The position numbers were made by a program, and so were the translations under genes. 61,643 nt of DNA, from the NCBI GenBank assembly GCA_937944405.1, contig CALDYR010000013.1, forward strand, positions 1 to 61,643, read 5' to 3'. This document shows positions 37,218-47,278 of the stretch, one piece after another; within the stretch, counting starts at the first letter, position 1; every line of letters starts with the position of its first letter. The notes under the pieces are model-generated. The model was not told the origin of the DNA, did no database searches, and worked only from the letters and a program-made list of their open reading frames with translations. This DNA is from an uncultured Pirellulaceae bacterium. Lineage in GTDB: Bacteria; Planctomycetota; Planctomycetia; Pirellulales; Pirellulaceae.

Positions 37218-37837
37218 TGCAATTGCAGCCGTTGGCTGGATTCTATCACCGACTGTTTTTTTCCCTATTTCTTGCCACTCCGGGGAACATCGGCGTTTTC
37301 GAGATCCGTGCGCGCTGAAGTCCAATACCCGTTGACAACGTCATTCAGAAATAACGAATTGCCAATTCCGTACCGTGCGACCGTTCCAGAAGCTACCTCC
37401 GGCGCCTTTCTTGATCGCAATGGCGTTGACGATTATCAGCGCGCCCCGCCGAAGGTAAGGGATTTAAATACCCTATCCCACTGCGCTCTTTTCTCATAGG
37501 CGAGCGACGAACCTTTACCCGGCCAACATTGACGGACACTCGATTGTGGTTTTCTCTTCATAGGTGCCTTCTGCAACAACGGGCTAACGTTGGTATCGGC
37601 TGTCCGAACAATTTGAGCAAATTTCTGCCGGACGAAGTCGTCGATTTGTCTCCTTTTCTGGGGGCGATGGGGATTGGGTGCCGCGGGCCGGGCCAGCGGT
37701 TTGCCGCTTCCCAGCTTTTTAACTTCATGGAATGTGCCGCAACGGACTGAAATGCCCTCCAATGGCTAACGTTTCATTTCTGGCCAATTGCATTCACGTT
37801 TGGCTGTTATGTACCGATGATCGCTGTGCGCACCGAT
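37218..37837. other. Gene-free region after the PKS locus
   Basis: 620 nt between convergent genes. A CAGCC/GGCTG mini-hairpin (37226-37238) lies just past the second halogenase stop and a T7 tract comes 17 nt later, too weak to call a terminator. Frames at 37272-37499, 37529-37750 and 37436-37762 (minus) are not protein-like. Confidence 0.5.
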
Positions 37838-39109
37838 TTATTGCCAGTTAAATGCAATCAACCCGTCGATGGTTCGCACTACCACATCGCCGCCACGGAC
37901 CGCCAGATGGGCCCACGAGTCGCTGGCAACATTGCGCCGATCAATTAGCTCAAACCGGTCAGTATTGGCGGCATACAAGACCAGATCGCCTGACGATGTC
38001 AGCGCCAGAATCCGGTTGTCATTGGCGATCAGGCTGGCATACTTGGCAAATTTTTCGCTGCTCCATTTGACTTCGCCAGTTTTCAACTCGATGCAGGCAA
38101 ACCGCTGGTTCTGCAGAAAGGTATAGGCATGTCCATCAACCACCACCGGCGTCGTCATGTAGCCGCGCGCTTTATTTTTCCATCGCTCGGATAAGGTGAA
38201 CCCCTGCCCCCGAGATTTCGTAACGGCAATCATCAAGGTTGGGTTTTGGTAGTTGTGAACCAGGAGACTGTTGTCAAAGACCGTCGGCGTAATGATGCTC
38301 ATACCGCGAAAAGCAGGCGTGACTTGGCTCCAAACTTCTTCACCAGACTCTAAATTGACACCAATCATTTTGTCGCGCCCCTGAATCAGCAACTGCCGCT
38401 GGCCAGCGATGTTTGCAATCGCTGGCGAAGAAAATACGCTGCTGTTTTCTCCGGCCCCGTCCAAAGCGGTCTGCCAAACTAATTCGCCGCTGTCTTTGTT
38501 CAGTTTATGCATCGCGCCGCCGGCCTGCATGAAGACGAAATCACCATCCACCAAAGGCGAACACACGCAACCAAACATGGGGATCGGCGTCCCGTTGATC
38601 GCCGGAAAATCTTTCTGCCAAAGGATGTCCCCTGATTTGGTATCGATGCACACCAGTATGTCGCGGATGCCACCAACAAACAATTTACCATCAGAGCACG
38701 CGGGGGTTGAGCGAATCCAACTACCGTTGGCGGCGGCAAAAAACGGAACTTTCATCGAACCAGTCCAATTGACTTCCCATTTTTGAGCCCCCGTTTTGCG
38801 ATCCAAGCAACGCACGAATTCGTCTTGTTGATCGACCGTTTCAGTGATGAAAACTGAGTCACCGACAACCAATGGACCGCTGTAACTGGGCCCCAATGGC
38901 GATCTCCACGATTCCACTAATCGATCTTTGGAAAGCGTGTCGGGCCATGGCGCAGCCTTTATTTTTCCATCGCGCTGCGGGCCACGCCACTGGGTCCAAT
39001 CCAAGCCATGGGGCTCCGACGAATTCTGAGCGAAGGCTGAGTCATAACCGGTCAAAATCACCAGTAGGCAAGCACCGATCGTGAGACCACGGAATAACGT
39101 CAAATTCAT
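37838..39109 (-). CDS. Secreted PQQ-type beta-propeller protein
   Basis: 423 aa. Signal peptide MNLTLFRGLTIGACLLVILT..., cleavage near AFAQN. The mature protein opens with DWTQWRGPQRDGK, the usual planctomycete PQQ-like start, followed by about seven blade repeats with G-x-x-x-W sheet closers (KTGAQKWEVNW, KSGDILWQKDF, DSGELVWQTAL, ESGEEVWSQV, KTGEVKWSSEKF). Whether it binds PQQ, or scaffolds another protein as BamB does, is not clear from sequence. It is the downstream neighbour, across 182 nt, of the large secreted protein on the same strand. Confidence 0.85.
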   Translation of the reverse strand: MNLTLFRGLTIGACLLVILTGYDSAFAQNSSEPHGLDWTQWRGPQRDGKIKAAPWPDTLSKDRLVESWRSPLGPSYSGPLVVGDSVFITETVDQQDEFVRCLDRKTGAQKWEVNWTGSMKVPFFAAANGSWIRSTPACSDGKLFVGGIRDILVCIDTKSGDILWQKDFPAINGTPIPMFGCVCSPLVDGDFVFMQAGGAMHKLNKDSGELVWQTALDGAGENSSVFSSPAIANIAGQRQLLIQGRDKMIGVNLESGEEVWSQVTPAFRGMSIITPTVFDNSLLVHNYQNPTLMIAVTKSRGQGFTLSERWKNKARGYMTTPVVVDGHAYTFLQNQRFACIELKTGEVKWSSEKFAKYASLIANDNRILALTSSGDLVLYAANTDRFELIDRRNVASDSWAHLAVRGGDVVVRTIDGLIAFNWQ

Positions 39110-39291
39110 CGTCTTATTTCCAAAGAGTTTTTTTACCTGAAAAGAACGGAAGTGCTTATATGCTAACAGTTCTTCGGCGTCTCAACCAACCAGCGCCGTT
39201 TTTGCACGACACCTCGGTTGTGGAAAAAACGGATAGAAAAAAGCAGAAGGAAAAACAACGGCCTCAAGGTTCGCGCTGAAATGTTTCCCCA

Positions 39292-41985
39292 CTACCTGAG
39301 GTCAATCGTGCGAATGGTGACTTCGTCCAAGTATGCCGTGCCGAAACCAGTGAGGTCGAACCGAACGTTGAACTGCCCTTCTTTGTTGACGCTGCGATAG
39401 AGCGTGAACTCTTCCCAGCCTGCGGTGGATGTGACGCGTTCGGCCAACGACCGCCCCCCAAAAGAATCGGCAATCAGCAGACCATCCATATTACCTTGAA
39501 TCGTTCGTGGAACATTGACCCAGCCGTGGACCTGTACCATTTGATGGGGCTGCACTTTCACCGATGGGCTGATGATCCATAGTGGCGATTCTTCGACCAA
39601 GCCCGCCCCCGAAGACGGCGTCACCGTCAGCTTCAGACTCTTGCGGCCCAAAACAACCTGATCATTGGAAAGCTCGACGCGCGTCGACAGGCTTGGCGAG
39701 TCTATACGATGATTTTCCCAGCCCGATCGTTGCATATGTTCAAGACTTTCAAAATCGCCAGCGGGCAATCCGTTTGGATCCCAACCGCCGGCGGCTTTCA
39801 ACTGATCGGTCAATCGCCAGTGCAAGGGAATTAAACTGGCATGGGCCACAAAGGGTGTAGATGTTTTGGACTGAAACAGCCCCAAGGGGCCAACCGCCGT
39901 TTCACGCCGACTGAATCCCAATCGTTCTTCGGTTCGATCAAGAAACTTCGTCGCGGCGTCGCCACTATTCTTTAAAATCAGATCACTGGCAACACGATAC
40001 GCAGTGACCGCCTCGTTGAGCGCGCCACCGAGTTCAGCCGAACCACGCCCCATGCGCGCCATTTGCTGATCGATCAATTGCATGATCGCGATCCACTGTT
40101 GAGAAAGTTCCGACCGCATCTGTTGAATTGGTTGTTTGCCAACGCGTTCAAAAGACTGCGATAGCTGGCTGACGACCAGTGGATCTTGGGTAAAAACGAC
40201 AGCGGTTAAAAATGCGCAATCAGGTATTTGAATTTCGGTTCCGCCCATCGTGCGAACCGATGACAGCAGCTGCAACCGCGTATCGGTCAATTGATAGGCT
40301 CGATCGGTAAACGCCGAAGCGGTGTCGGAGAACGAGATATCTTTCAGCGGTACATCGCCGGCCCAGTATTGTTCGTGATGAGTCGGTCTTTGGATCAGCA
40401 GTAACCGCGAACGACTGGTGTTAAATGCCGTGATTTCCACCGTCGGATCATCGACAGGAATCTCACCCATCATCGCCCCGCCGACGGCCCACGGTTCGAT
40501 CTGTTCAACAAATGCATTCACGAGTTCGATCGTCATCGTTCGCAACCGCGACGCGGGATCGGCTTCATCCAACCGATGCCTAGAACGAAACCGCAATCCT
40601 CGCGCTCCCCCGGTGATCGCTTCGACGACTAAAAATTTAAGCTGCTGAGGTTCGATCGGCGTGGGCGGTGTTTGCTGGGAGATCATACTGACCTGTTCCA
40701 ATAGCGTTTGGGAAAGTTCCGTCTGGATATCCGCCCAAACGGGCTTGCTGGTGGCGATCGTTCGACCGCGTTGCCGAATCCAGTCGCTGTATTGACTGGC
40801 GATGAAACTCGTCCCCAACGGCTGGAGGCCAACCGAGAGAATGTCAACTTGCTGAGCCAACTGAGACCAGTTCGAGGCGACGTTGCCAACGATGGGGCGA
40901 TTTTCACGCAAGTCAGATTCGCGTATTTCGCGTATCCGCTGGGCAACGGTGAGCACGTCGCGTCCAGCCAGTCGCTTCCCTACCGACCAAGCCAGCACGC
41001 GGTCGAACTCGAATCCGATATCAGTCACTCCAATGGACGCTGGCGGCGGACACACAATCCACATATCCAGTCGCTTGGCTTCGGTTAGCTGCGTCGGAGT
41101 CGCGGTGGCGGCAAGTTCGACCGTATTAAAACCAATCGCTTTAAGGAACGCAAAATCTTCTCCGTTATGCTCAATAACCAGCGGAAAAAAAGGCCGTTTG
41201 TTAATCAGCAAAACCGTGCCCTCACGATCGACCAATGAAGGACGTTTGGCAACCGAAGTGATCCCTGCGACGTGGCGAACGTAGGGATCGACAATAGGCG
41301 ACAACGCATGTTTCGATCCAGCAACCTGTTTCACCGGTACAAGCCCATTGACTTTTAGGTCATCGATCTGAACGTCGTGATCGCCGGGACCGCTGTAAAG
41401 GTTGATTACAACCCGGTCGATGTAGGCTTCGCGCGGATCGACATGAGCCCCGTACTTGCGCCGCAAAAACCAGAGCTCTTTCTTCAAAAGCTCTGTTAGA
41501 TCAAAATCGTCTCCGGGAAAACCAAGGGTTTGCCATTGGCCGGTGGTTCGATATCGTTCGCCACTGAGGGTTGTTGTCATCGGCCCACTTGCATCGGGCG
41601 CGATGGTGTGGGGCAAGACGACCCGTACTTGCACTTGGGCACCGGGGCGCGTCGACCTCATTCGCACCACGGGCTTAAGTTCGGGGATGATGTAAGCCTG
41701 CGGAACTTCACAGGACACATAGACGTTGGTGCCGCTGCCGCAACGGAACCGGATCCGTTCAAAGGTGGTAGCGGAACCGTCTTCGGTCTCTTGGTCGCGC
41801 GATTGAATCCACGTTCTGAAATCGATCGCACAATCGCTTTGGTGCCGCTTCAACACGGCGATACCTGCGTCGAAAGCCTCCTCAAACTGCGCAGCAGCAA
41901 AGTCCACCGCACCCGCAATCATTACAATCGCAACGATCACAGATGCGGCCCTGCACAAAATCCAAGTGGCGGCAGAGTTAGTCAT
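39292..41985 (-). CDS. Large secreted protein with TIM-barrel-like and carbohydrate-binding-like regions
   Basis: 897 aa from the ATG at 41983-41985; the upstream in-frame GTG at 42052-42054 would add 23 residues before the signal peptide. Signal region: ILCRAASVIVAIVMIAGAV, cleavage near FAAAQ. Around residues 270-340, GTVLLINKRPFFPLVIEHNG then DFAFLKAIGFNTVELAATA resembles the first strands of a glycosidase-like barrel, but no catalytic acids were recognised. The last 150 residues (GDFESLEHMQRSGWENHRID, later WINVPRT-like segments) resemble a carbohydrate-binding beta-sandwich. No clear function can be given. The preceding PQQ-like gene may be co-transcribed. Confidence 0.6.
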   Translation of the reverse strand: MTNSAATWILCRAASVIVAIVMIAGAVDFAAAQFEEAFDAGIAVLKRHQSDCAIDFRTWIQSRDQETEDGSATTFERIRFRCGSGTNVYVSCEVPQAYIIPELKPVVRMRSTRPGAQVQVRVVLPHTIAPDASGPMTTTLSGERYRTTGQWQTLGFPGDDFDLTELLKKELWFLRRKYGAHVDPREAYIDRVVINLYSGPGDHDVQIDDLKVNGLVPVKQVAGSKHALSPIVDPYVRHVAGITSVAKRPSLVDREGTVLLINKRPFFPLVIEHNGEDFAFLKAIGFNTVELAATATPTQLTEAKRLDMWIVCPPPASIGVTDIGFEFDRVLAWSVGKRLAGRDVLTVAQRIREIRESDLRENRPIVGNVASNWSQLAQQVDILSVGLQPLGTSFIASQYSDWIRQRGRTIATSKPVWADIQTELSQTLLEQVSMISQQTPPTPIEPQQLKFLVVEAITGGARGLRFRSRHRLDEADPASRLRTMTIELVNAFVEQIEPWAVGGAMMGEIPVDDPTVEITAFNTSRSRLLLIQRPTHHEQYWAGDVPLKDISFSDTASAFTDRAYQLTDTRLQLLSSVRTMGGTEIQIPDCAFLTAVVFTQDPLVVSQLSQSFERVGKQPIQQMRSELSQQWIAIMQLIDQQMARMGRGSAELGGALNEAVTAYRVASDLILKNSGDAATKFLDRTEERLGFSRRETAVGPLGLFQSKTSTPFVAHASLIPLHWRLTDQLKAAGGWDPNGLPAGDFESLEHMQRSGWENHRIDSPSLSTRVELSNDQVVLGRKSLKLTVTPSSGAGLVEESPLWIISPSVKVQPHQMVQVHGWVNVPRTIQGNMDGLLIADSFGGRSLAERVTSTAGWEEFTLYRSVNKEGQFNVRFDLTGFGTAYLDEVTIRTIDLR

Positions 41986-42316
41986 TGATTCAGGAGCAAA
42001 ACTTCGCAGAATGGGTTGTTCGGGTACCGGCAACCAGGGGAAAACTTCGTCCACGATGCTTTTATCAACATGCTGAATGTTTCGCTAGAGCAACATCTGT
42101 TGAATTCATACCGCATAACTCGTTTGAGGAAATCATTTGTTTGCCAATAACTCAACACTTTCATTCGGCAAAAACCGCATTTTGGCATTTTTCTTGTGTT
42201 CGCCGGCAGGCTTGGCATTGGCGTTGCAATTGCTTATCGATCGAGACATTGCCCAATCAAAACAAATGTGCCCCACTACTGAAATCTTCCCCAAGTCGCC
42301 CACGAGGAAAGCCAAG

Positions 42317-42610
42317 ATGGACATCAAAACGAACTACGACAAAACAAAAAATGCCGACAACGATCAGCTACCGATTGATCTCAACGATCTTATTTCGGCG
42401 GTACAAAGTCTGCCCGAAGAGCATCGCAAAACGCTGCAAAATCCGCTCAACCGCGTCGTGGAATACACCAAACGCCGTCGCCGGATTCTGAATCTGATCC
42501 AAGAAGCGCTCAGCCAACTACGCATGGACATGAAGTACCTCATGTTCGACCTCGAAGCGACTCGTCGGGAACGCGATGCCTACAAAGACGGGTTTGAATC
42601 TGATTTTTAA
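42317..42610 (+). CDS. Small helical protein of unknown function
   Basis: 97 aa from the ATG at 42317, with GAGGAAAG 6 nt upstream. The frame is open to 42137, but the extra N-terminus is hydrophobic without plausible initiation. Residues 20-60 (LNDLISAVQSLPEEHRKTLQ) and 60-90 (RRRRILNLIQEALSQLRMDM) are amphipathic helices, so a coiled-coil or small regulator is possible. The family is not recognised, though similar short proteins are typical of planctomycetes. Confidence 0.6.
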   Translation: MDIKTNYDKTKNADNDQLPIDLNDLISAVQSLPEEHRKTLQNPLNRVVEYTKRRRRILNLIQEALSQLRMDMKYLMFDLEATRRERDAYKDGFESDF

Positions 42611-42840
42611 TTCGAGGCTCGCAGGGGCTTAAAAAGCCGCAGACGCATCCACAAATCCCTACGCCCCGCACAAGCGCTGTGTCTGCATTGAAGGGGTTTA
42701 TTATTAAAGACACGTTTTCCAAAGCCGCGCGATTAAAAAACGCGCGGTGAATATCCGAAAGCTACCGTTACTGAAAGTACAGCACCAAGGAAGAACGTAA
42801 ACGATTCCTGCGCCTGTTAAAATCGCCACTCGCGCCACCA

Positions 42841-43235
42841 TTGCAGTTAGACCGGTGGACCAACACATCGCATTCGCATCCAACGGACCGCGCGGGAAAG
42901 ATTGCCGTTTTGGCCTTCTGGTCGACATGGTGTCAGCCGTGCCTAAAATCAATTGAGCTCAATATCCAAATTCACCTAAGCTACCAAGACCGGGGCACGC
43001 AGGTGGTTGGCACCTGCACCGCTGACAGTTCCCAAGACATGTCGAAAATTCTTGGATCGACCGCCGTTAGTTATCCTGTGGCCATCGACGACGCCGGAGA
43101 CAAATCAGTAACCGCATATGAAGTCCAATCGATCCCGACCTACTTTGTGATCGACCGTGCGGGTCGATTGCGGGTCGCCGACATCAAACCCAGCGTCTGG
43201 ACGATGCGATCGAATACCTTCCGAGGCAACCCTGA
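42841..43235 (+). pseudogene. Decayed TlpA/thioredoxin-like gene
   Basis: The frame from about 42880 reads AGKIAVLAFWSTWCQPCLKS, the thioredoxin active-site region with CxxC, then SVTAYEVQSIPTYFVIDRAG and RLRVADIKP. At about 43190 the match to the TlpA tail (QRLDDAIEYLPRQP and stop at 43233-43235) continues only in another frame, so there is a frameshift. There is no signal peptide or normal N-terminal domain and the uninterrupted frame begins at a TTG. The frame as written would run to 43323 with unrelated residues. It looks like a disabled fragment of a redox protein. Confidence 0.65.
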
Positions 43236-43472
43236 TTGTCAAAAAAGCGGTGTCCAGATTGCGATCTCTCATACCCGGTGGAGTTCGCAGCAGCGAAAGA
43301 TAGTCACCAAGCCGACAGATTGATTTATCTGGTTCTTCGTGAGTCATTCGAAAGTTGTTTGATGATCGACCTTCGAATACTATAACAGCACGTTCCGCCT
43401 CTGAAATTGCCGCGCAATCAAATCAACCGACTAATTACTCCCACTTTAAACTAAACGACGAAGAACCCCCTA

Positions 43473-44972
43473 ATGAGCGAAATCACAGCCGACCAACTTG
43501 CCCATCGAATCTACGAATGCCGTTTGATGGAACTTGATCAACTTCAGCAGATCCTTGGGGACGCATCGGTCGGCGGGGAAGCAGACCTTGCCACCTTCAA
43601 AGACCAATTACTGCGTCACGAGCACCTTACCAATTGGCAATTGCAGCGCGTGCTCGAAGGGAATCTCCAAGGTTACTTTTACGGCAACTGGAAAGTGTTG
43701 TATTTGATCGGCGCCGGTACCTTCGCGCGAGTCTATCGTAGCGTTCACACCAAAACCGGTGACGTTAAAGCCACCAAAGTTCTCCGCAGTCGCTACAGCG
43801 AAAACGAAGACATGCGGGAACAGTTTCTGCGCGAAGCGAAAATGGTAATGAAGTTGCGCCACCCCAACATCGTCCCCATCCAAGAAGTCGAAACAGAGCG
43901 CGGCCGGTTGTACATGGTGATGGACTTCGTCGAAGGCCAGAATCTGCGCGATTATGTAAGAGCCCATAAAAAACTTTCGCCCATCCGCAGCCTGAAAATT
44001 CTCAGCGACCTCGCCGCCGGTTTGGCTTACGCGGCCGAATTGGGCATCGGCCACCGCGACATGAAGCTTTCAAACGTTCTGCTCTCAGCCAAAGGTCAAG
44101 CGAAACTGGTCGACTTTGGATTGGCCACCGTCAGCGGCGACGACGAAGAAAGCGTCGGCGGAGCGGCACGCAGTATCGACTATGCCGGATTAGAACGCGC
44201 CACCGGAGCGAGCCGCGAAGACCCGCGCAGCGACATTTATTTTCTCGGCTGCATGATCTATCACATGGTCAGCGGCGAACCGGCGCTCGAGGAAACCAAA
44301 GAACGCATGAGACGTATCGCCTCGCAGCGCTACACCGATGTTATCCCCATTACCATTCACGACCCTGATTTGCCGCATCGTTTGGTCGTGTTCATCAACC
44401 GATTGATGGATCTCAATTACGAAACGCGCGTGCAAACGGCGAAGGACGTACACCGCGAATCCGAAACCGTGATGGCTCAATTGATCGCCGGTGACACTTC
44501 AAAATACGATGCTACGCTGACCGACCAAGAAGCCCACGCCTACGCACAGAAGGTTGCCGCTAAAGACGAAGGGGACGGCAAAACAATTTTGTTGATCGAA
44601 TCCAATCTTAGATTGCAAGATACGCTGCGATCCAAACTCAAAGCTCTTGGCTATCGGGTGTTGATTACCTCAGATCCCGAGCGGGGATTGGAGCGGTTCG
44701 AAGATTTTGAACCCGGCGAACCCTTGCCGGTGGACTGTGTCATCTTTGGAACGGTGGGTCTTGGACGCCAAGGGCTCAAAGCGTATCGCGATTTCGTCCT
44801 TGCCGAAAACACCAAAGGTGTTCCTGCGTTGCTGGTGATCGTCGATCAACTGGAAAAGTTCGTACAGCCCGCATGGCTTGACGATCAACATATCGCATTC
44901 AAAATGCCACTGAAATTTAAACACGTCCAGCGCGCGTTGCGAAATTTACTTTCGATCGAGTTTGCTGATTAG
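43473..44972 (+). CDS. Ser/Thr protein kinase fused to a pseudo-receiver domain
   Basis: 499 aa, cytoplasmic, no membrane segment. Residues 1-70 form a helical domain (LAHRIYECRLMELDQLQQIL). The kinase occupies about 75-335: Gly loop IGAGTFARVYR, Lys102 (VKATK), HRDMKLSN with Asp196, and Asp214 in DFGLA; all catalytic residues are present. Residues 370-495 resemble a CheY-like receiver: TILLIESN (Glu376), DCVIFGTVGLG, and Lys477 in AFKMPLKF. The phosphoacceptor Asp is Gly426 and one acidic-pocket residue is missing, so it cannot be a normal phospho-receiver. It may act as a protein-interaction module. Such kinases are frequent in planctomycetes. The partner is unknown. Confidence 0.85.
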   Translation: MSEITADQLAHRIYECRLMELDQLQQILGDASVGGEADLATFKDQLLRHEHLTNWQLQRVLEGNLQGYFYGNWKVLYLIGAGTFARVYRSVHTKTGDVKATKVLRSRYSENEDMREQFLREAKMVMKLRHPNIVPIQEVETERGRLYMVMDFVEGQNLRDYVRAHKKLSPIRSLKILSDLAAGLAYAAELGIGHRDMKLSNVLLSAKGQAKLVDFGLATVSGDDEESVGGAARSIDYAGLERATGASREDPRSDIYFLGCMIYHMVSGEPALEETKERMRRIASQRYTDVIPITIHDPDLPHRLVVFINRLMDLNYETRVQTAKDVHRESETVMAQLIAGDTSKYDATLTDQEAHAYAQKVAAKDEGDGKTILLIESNLRLQDTLRSKLKALGYRVLITSDPERGLERFEDFEPGEPLPVDCVIFGTVGLGRQGLKAYRDFVLAENTKGVPALLVIVDQLEKFVQPAWLDDQHIAFKMPLKFKHVQRALRNLLSIEFAD

Positions 44973-45522
44973 GACGGCGTTTGACAAAAGTTTGCCTAAC
45001 CATTTTTCAACGAAATGAATCTGCCATCGTCTTCGCACGGCATGACGTGGAATTTTGGTTTTAGATTGTTCCGATAGCAACCCGCGCGCTTTGTTAAGGC
45101 GCGCTTCATTGCAAAACCAGGTAAACCGAAGCCAGATTTTAAACCGCAAAATTTGCCGAACCACCAAAAACGATGGTGAGGTCGCTGTCCCAGTTACTTC
45201 GGCGGCAGTAACAGAGACGGTGAGAGTAATGTTTCCTCATCAAACGCGCGACTTCTGCAACGCGCAATCGCTCCGACGGCCCATCCTACAAACGATGCTT
45301 CCAATCGAATCGACTATCCAACAAAGAAAAAAACTTGCGACGGCTTGAATTCTGCTGAATCCAGGTACTCTAAAAATTAAGCAGTGATGAAATATGAAGC
45401 CCCATTTCATTCCCGGAAGAACCATTTTCTTCAACAAAAACTTCCATGGTACGACGCGTGCAACGGCGGTTTAAAATTGTTACACTTAATCGGTCACTAA
45501 ATTCCTTTGATCGAGTGCTGCG
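44973..45522. other. Gene-free region
   Basis: 550 nt. A GC-rich hairpin (GCGCGC either side of a loop, about 45088-45109) is present without a T-run. Small open frames on both strands look non-coding. No other feature was recognised. Confidence 0.5.
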
Positions 45523-47112
45523 ATGGATTTTTCTCCCGCTTCGATGTCTCAATCGGCACCACCGCTAGCTGGCGGTGGCATATTGGCGAAACTCAAGACG
45601 TTCTCGCTGTTGGGTATCAAAGCGATGCCGGTCGAAGTCGAGGTCGACGTTTCAGCACGCGCGATGCCGAAAACAATCTTGGTTGGCTTACCCGAGGCCG
45701 CGGTGCGAGAAAGCACGCATCGCGTTGAACGCGCGATGGTGAACTCGGGATTTCAAAGGCCACAGGATCGGATCGTTATCAATCTTGCCCCAGCGGAACT
45801 CCCGAAACAAGCCGCTTCGTTTGATTTACCAATTTCCTTAGGCATCTTGATCGGCAGCGGACAAATAACATCTGACCGTATCAGAGACTACGCGGTTGTT
45901 GGAGAACTGGCCCTAGAAGGTCATACCCGGCCGGCCAAGGGCGTATTGTCGATGGCAATTGAGGCCCAAAAAATGGGCCATAGAGGGATCATTGTCCCTT
46001 ACGAAAACGCCGGCGAGGCTGCCGTTGTTGAAGGGCTTGAGGTGATCGCGGTCAGTTCCTTGAGCGAAGCGGTTGGGTTCTTATCAGGCGCACTTGAAAT
46101 TGAACCCACGCCCTCGAAAATCGAAACTCTGTTCGAAGAATTTTCAGAATACGGTTTTGATTTCTCTGACGTACGCGGGCAAGAGATGGCCAAACGCGCG
46201 ATCACCGTTGCAGCCGCGGGGAACCACAATTTACTGATGGTCGGTCCGCCGGGATCTGGCAAAACGATGTTGGCCAAACGCATCCCCACGGTGCTGCCAC
46301 AACTTTCACCACAAGAGTCCATTCAAACGACGCAAATTTATAGCGCCCTGGGACGCCTACAGGCCGGTCAACCTTTGATGGCAAAACGTCCGTTCCGCTC
46401 GCCTCATCACACCATCAGCGAAGCCGGTTTGGTCGGCGGCGGCAGCACACCGACGCCGGGTGAAATCTCGATGGCGCACAACGGCGTACTGTTCCTTGAT
46501 GAACTGCCCGAATTCAATCGCAAGACCTTAGAAGTCCTTCGACAACCGCTCGAAGATGGTGTCGTCACCATTTCGCGCGCTCTTTCTTCGACGACGTTTC
46601 CGTCTGACTTCATGTTGGTGGCGGCGCTGAATCCGTGTCCCTGCGGATATCGAGGTGACCCGCGCCGTAAGTGTAACTGTTCGCCGCCGCAGGTTGAAAA
46701 GTATATGGGCAAAGTCAGCGGGCCGTTGCTGGATCGAATCGATATCCATGTCGAAGTCCCTGCCGCAGATTTTAATGAACTCAACAGAAAACAGCTGGGC
46801 ACGTCCAGCGACACGATTCGCGAATCGGTAACCATCGCTCGCAAGGCCCAATTAGAACGATTCAACGGAATGCCGATCATGTACAACGCGCAAATGTCAA
46901 GCAAACAGATTCGGCAGTTTTGTATCCTCGATGCGCCGTCGGTCAATTCATTAAGACATAATGTGAATGAACTTGGCTTATCCGCGCGAGCCCATGACAA
47001 AGTGTTGCGGCTGGCCCGCACGATCGCGGACCTAGACGCCGCCACCGACATCACCTTGGACCATCTCAACGAAGCGATCAACTATCGGATGCTAGATCGC
47101 GACACGTACTAA
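45523..47112 (+). CDS. comM: YifB/ComM-family Mg-chelatase-like AAA ATPase
   Basis: 529 aa. In naturally transformable bacteria ComM is a helicase-like ATPase that extends branch migration during integration of DNA. The N-terminal chelatase-like/Lon-S16-like domain begins KTFSLLGIKAMPVEVEVDVS; Walker A is GPPGSGKT (about 241-248); MAHNGVLFLDELPEF is Walker B; and CPCGYRGDPRRKCNC is the cysteine motif of ComM. The C-terminal helical region is ARAHDKVLRLARTIADLD. The start at 45523 adds seven residues before a second Met; either is possible. Involvement in competence in this host is inferred, as no other competence genes are here. Confidence 0.93.
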   Translation: MDFSPASMSQSAPPLAGGGILAKLKTFSLLGIKAMPVEVEVDVSARAMPKTILVGLPEAAVRESTHRVERAMVNSGFQRPQDRIVINLAPAELPKQAASFDLPISLGILIGSGQITSDRIRDYAVVGELALEGHTRPAKGVLSMAIEAQKMGHRGIIVPYENAGEAAVVEGLEVIAVSSLSEAVGFLSGALEIEPTPSKIETLFEEFSEYGFDFSDVRGQEMAKRAITVAAAGNHNLLMVGPPGSGKTMLAKRIPTVLPQLSPQESIQTTQIYSALGRLQAGQPLMAKRPFRSPHHTISEAGLVGGGSTPTPGEISMAHNGVLFLDELPEFNRKTLEVLRQPLEDGVVTISRALSSTTFPSDFMLVAALNPCPCGYRGDPRRKCNCSPPQVEKYMGKVSGPLLDRIDIHVEVPAADFNELNRKQLGTSSDTIRESVTIARKAQLERFNGMPIMYNAQMSSKQIRQFCILDAPSVNSLRHNVNELGLSARAHDKVLRLARTIADLDAATDITLDHLNEAINYRMLDRDTY

Positions 47113-47143
47113 AATCAACGCCGTCGGGGGTCAATGCGCGGTC

Positions 47144-47166
47144 GAGGTAGAGGTAGAGGTAGAGGT
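47144..47166 (+). repeat. Hexanucleotide tandem repeat
   Basis: GAGGTA occurs three times, followed by GAGGT, 31 nt past the comM stop. The lack of interruptions suggests recent expansion. Confidence 0.75.
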
Positions 47167-47278
47167 CGCGGCTAATAACGCTTTTAACGGGCTTTCATCG
47201 TCCAGATGAACAATCGCTGAAGTGAACATTGCCGCAATCAGCGGTATCGTATTAGTTTGGCACAGCGTTACGGTCGCA

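Noticed and set aside
37226-37260. Possible terminator after the second halogenase gene
   Set aside because: Stem of only 5 bp with a 3-nt loop, and the T-run is 17 nt away.
37436-37762. 108-codon minus-strand frame after the PKS locus
   Set aside because: Pro/Arg/Lys-rich without domain pattern; typical of spurious frames in GC-rich intergenic DNA.
45088-45109. GC-rich hairpin after the kinase gene
   Set aside because: Lacks a T-run and lies over 100 nt from the stop; could be chance.
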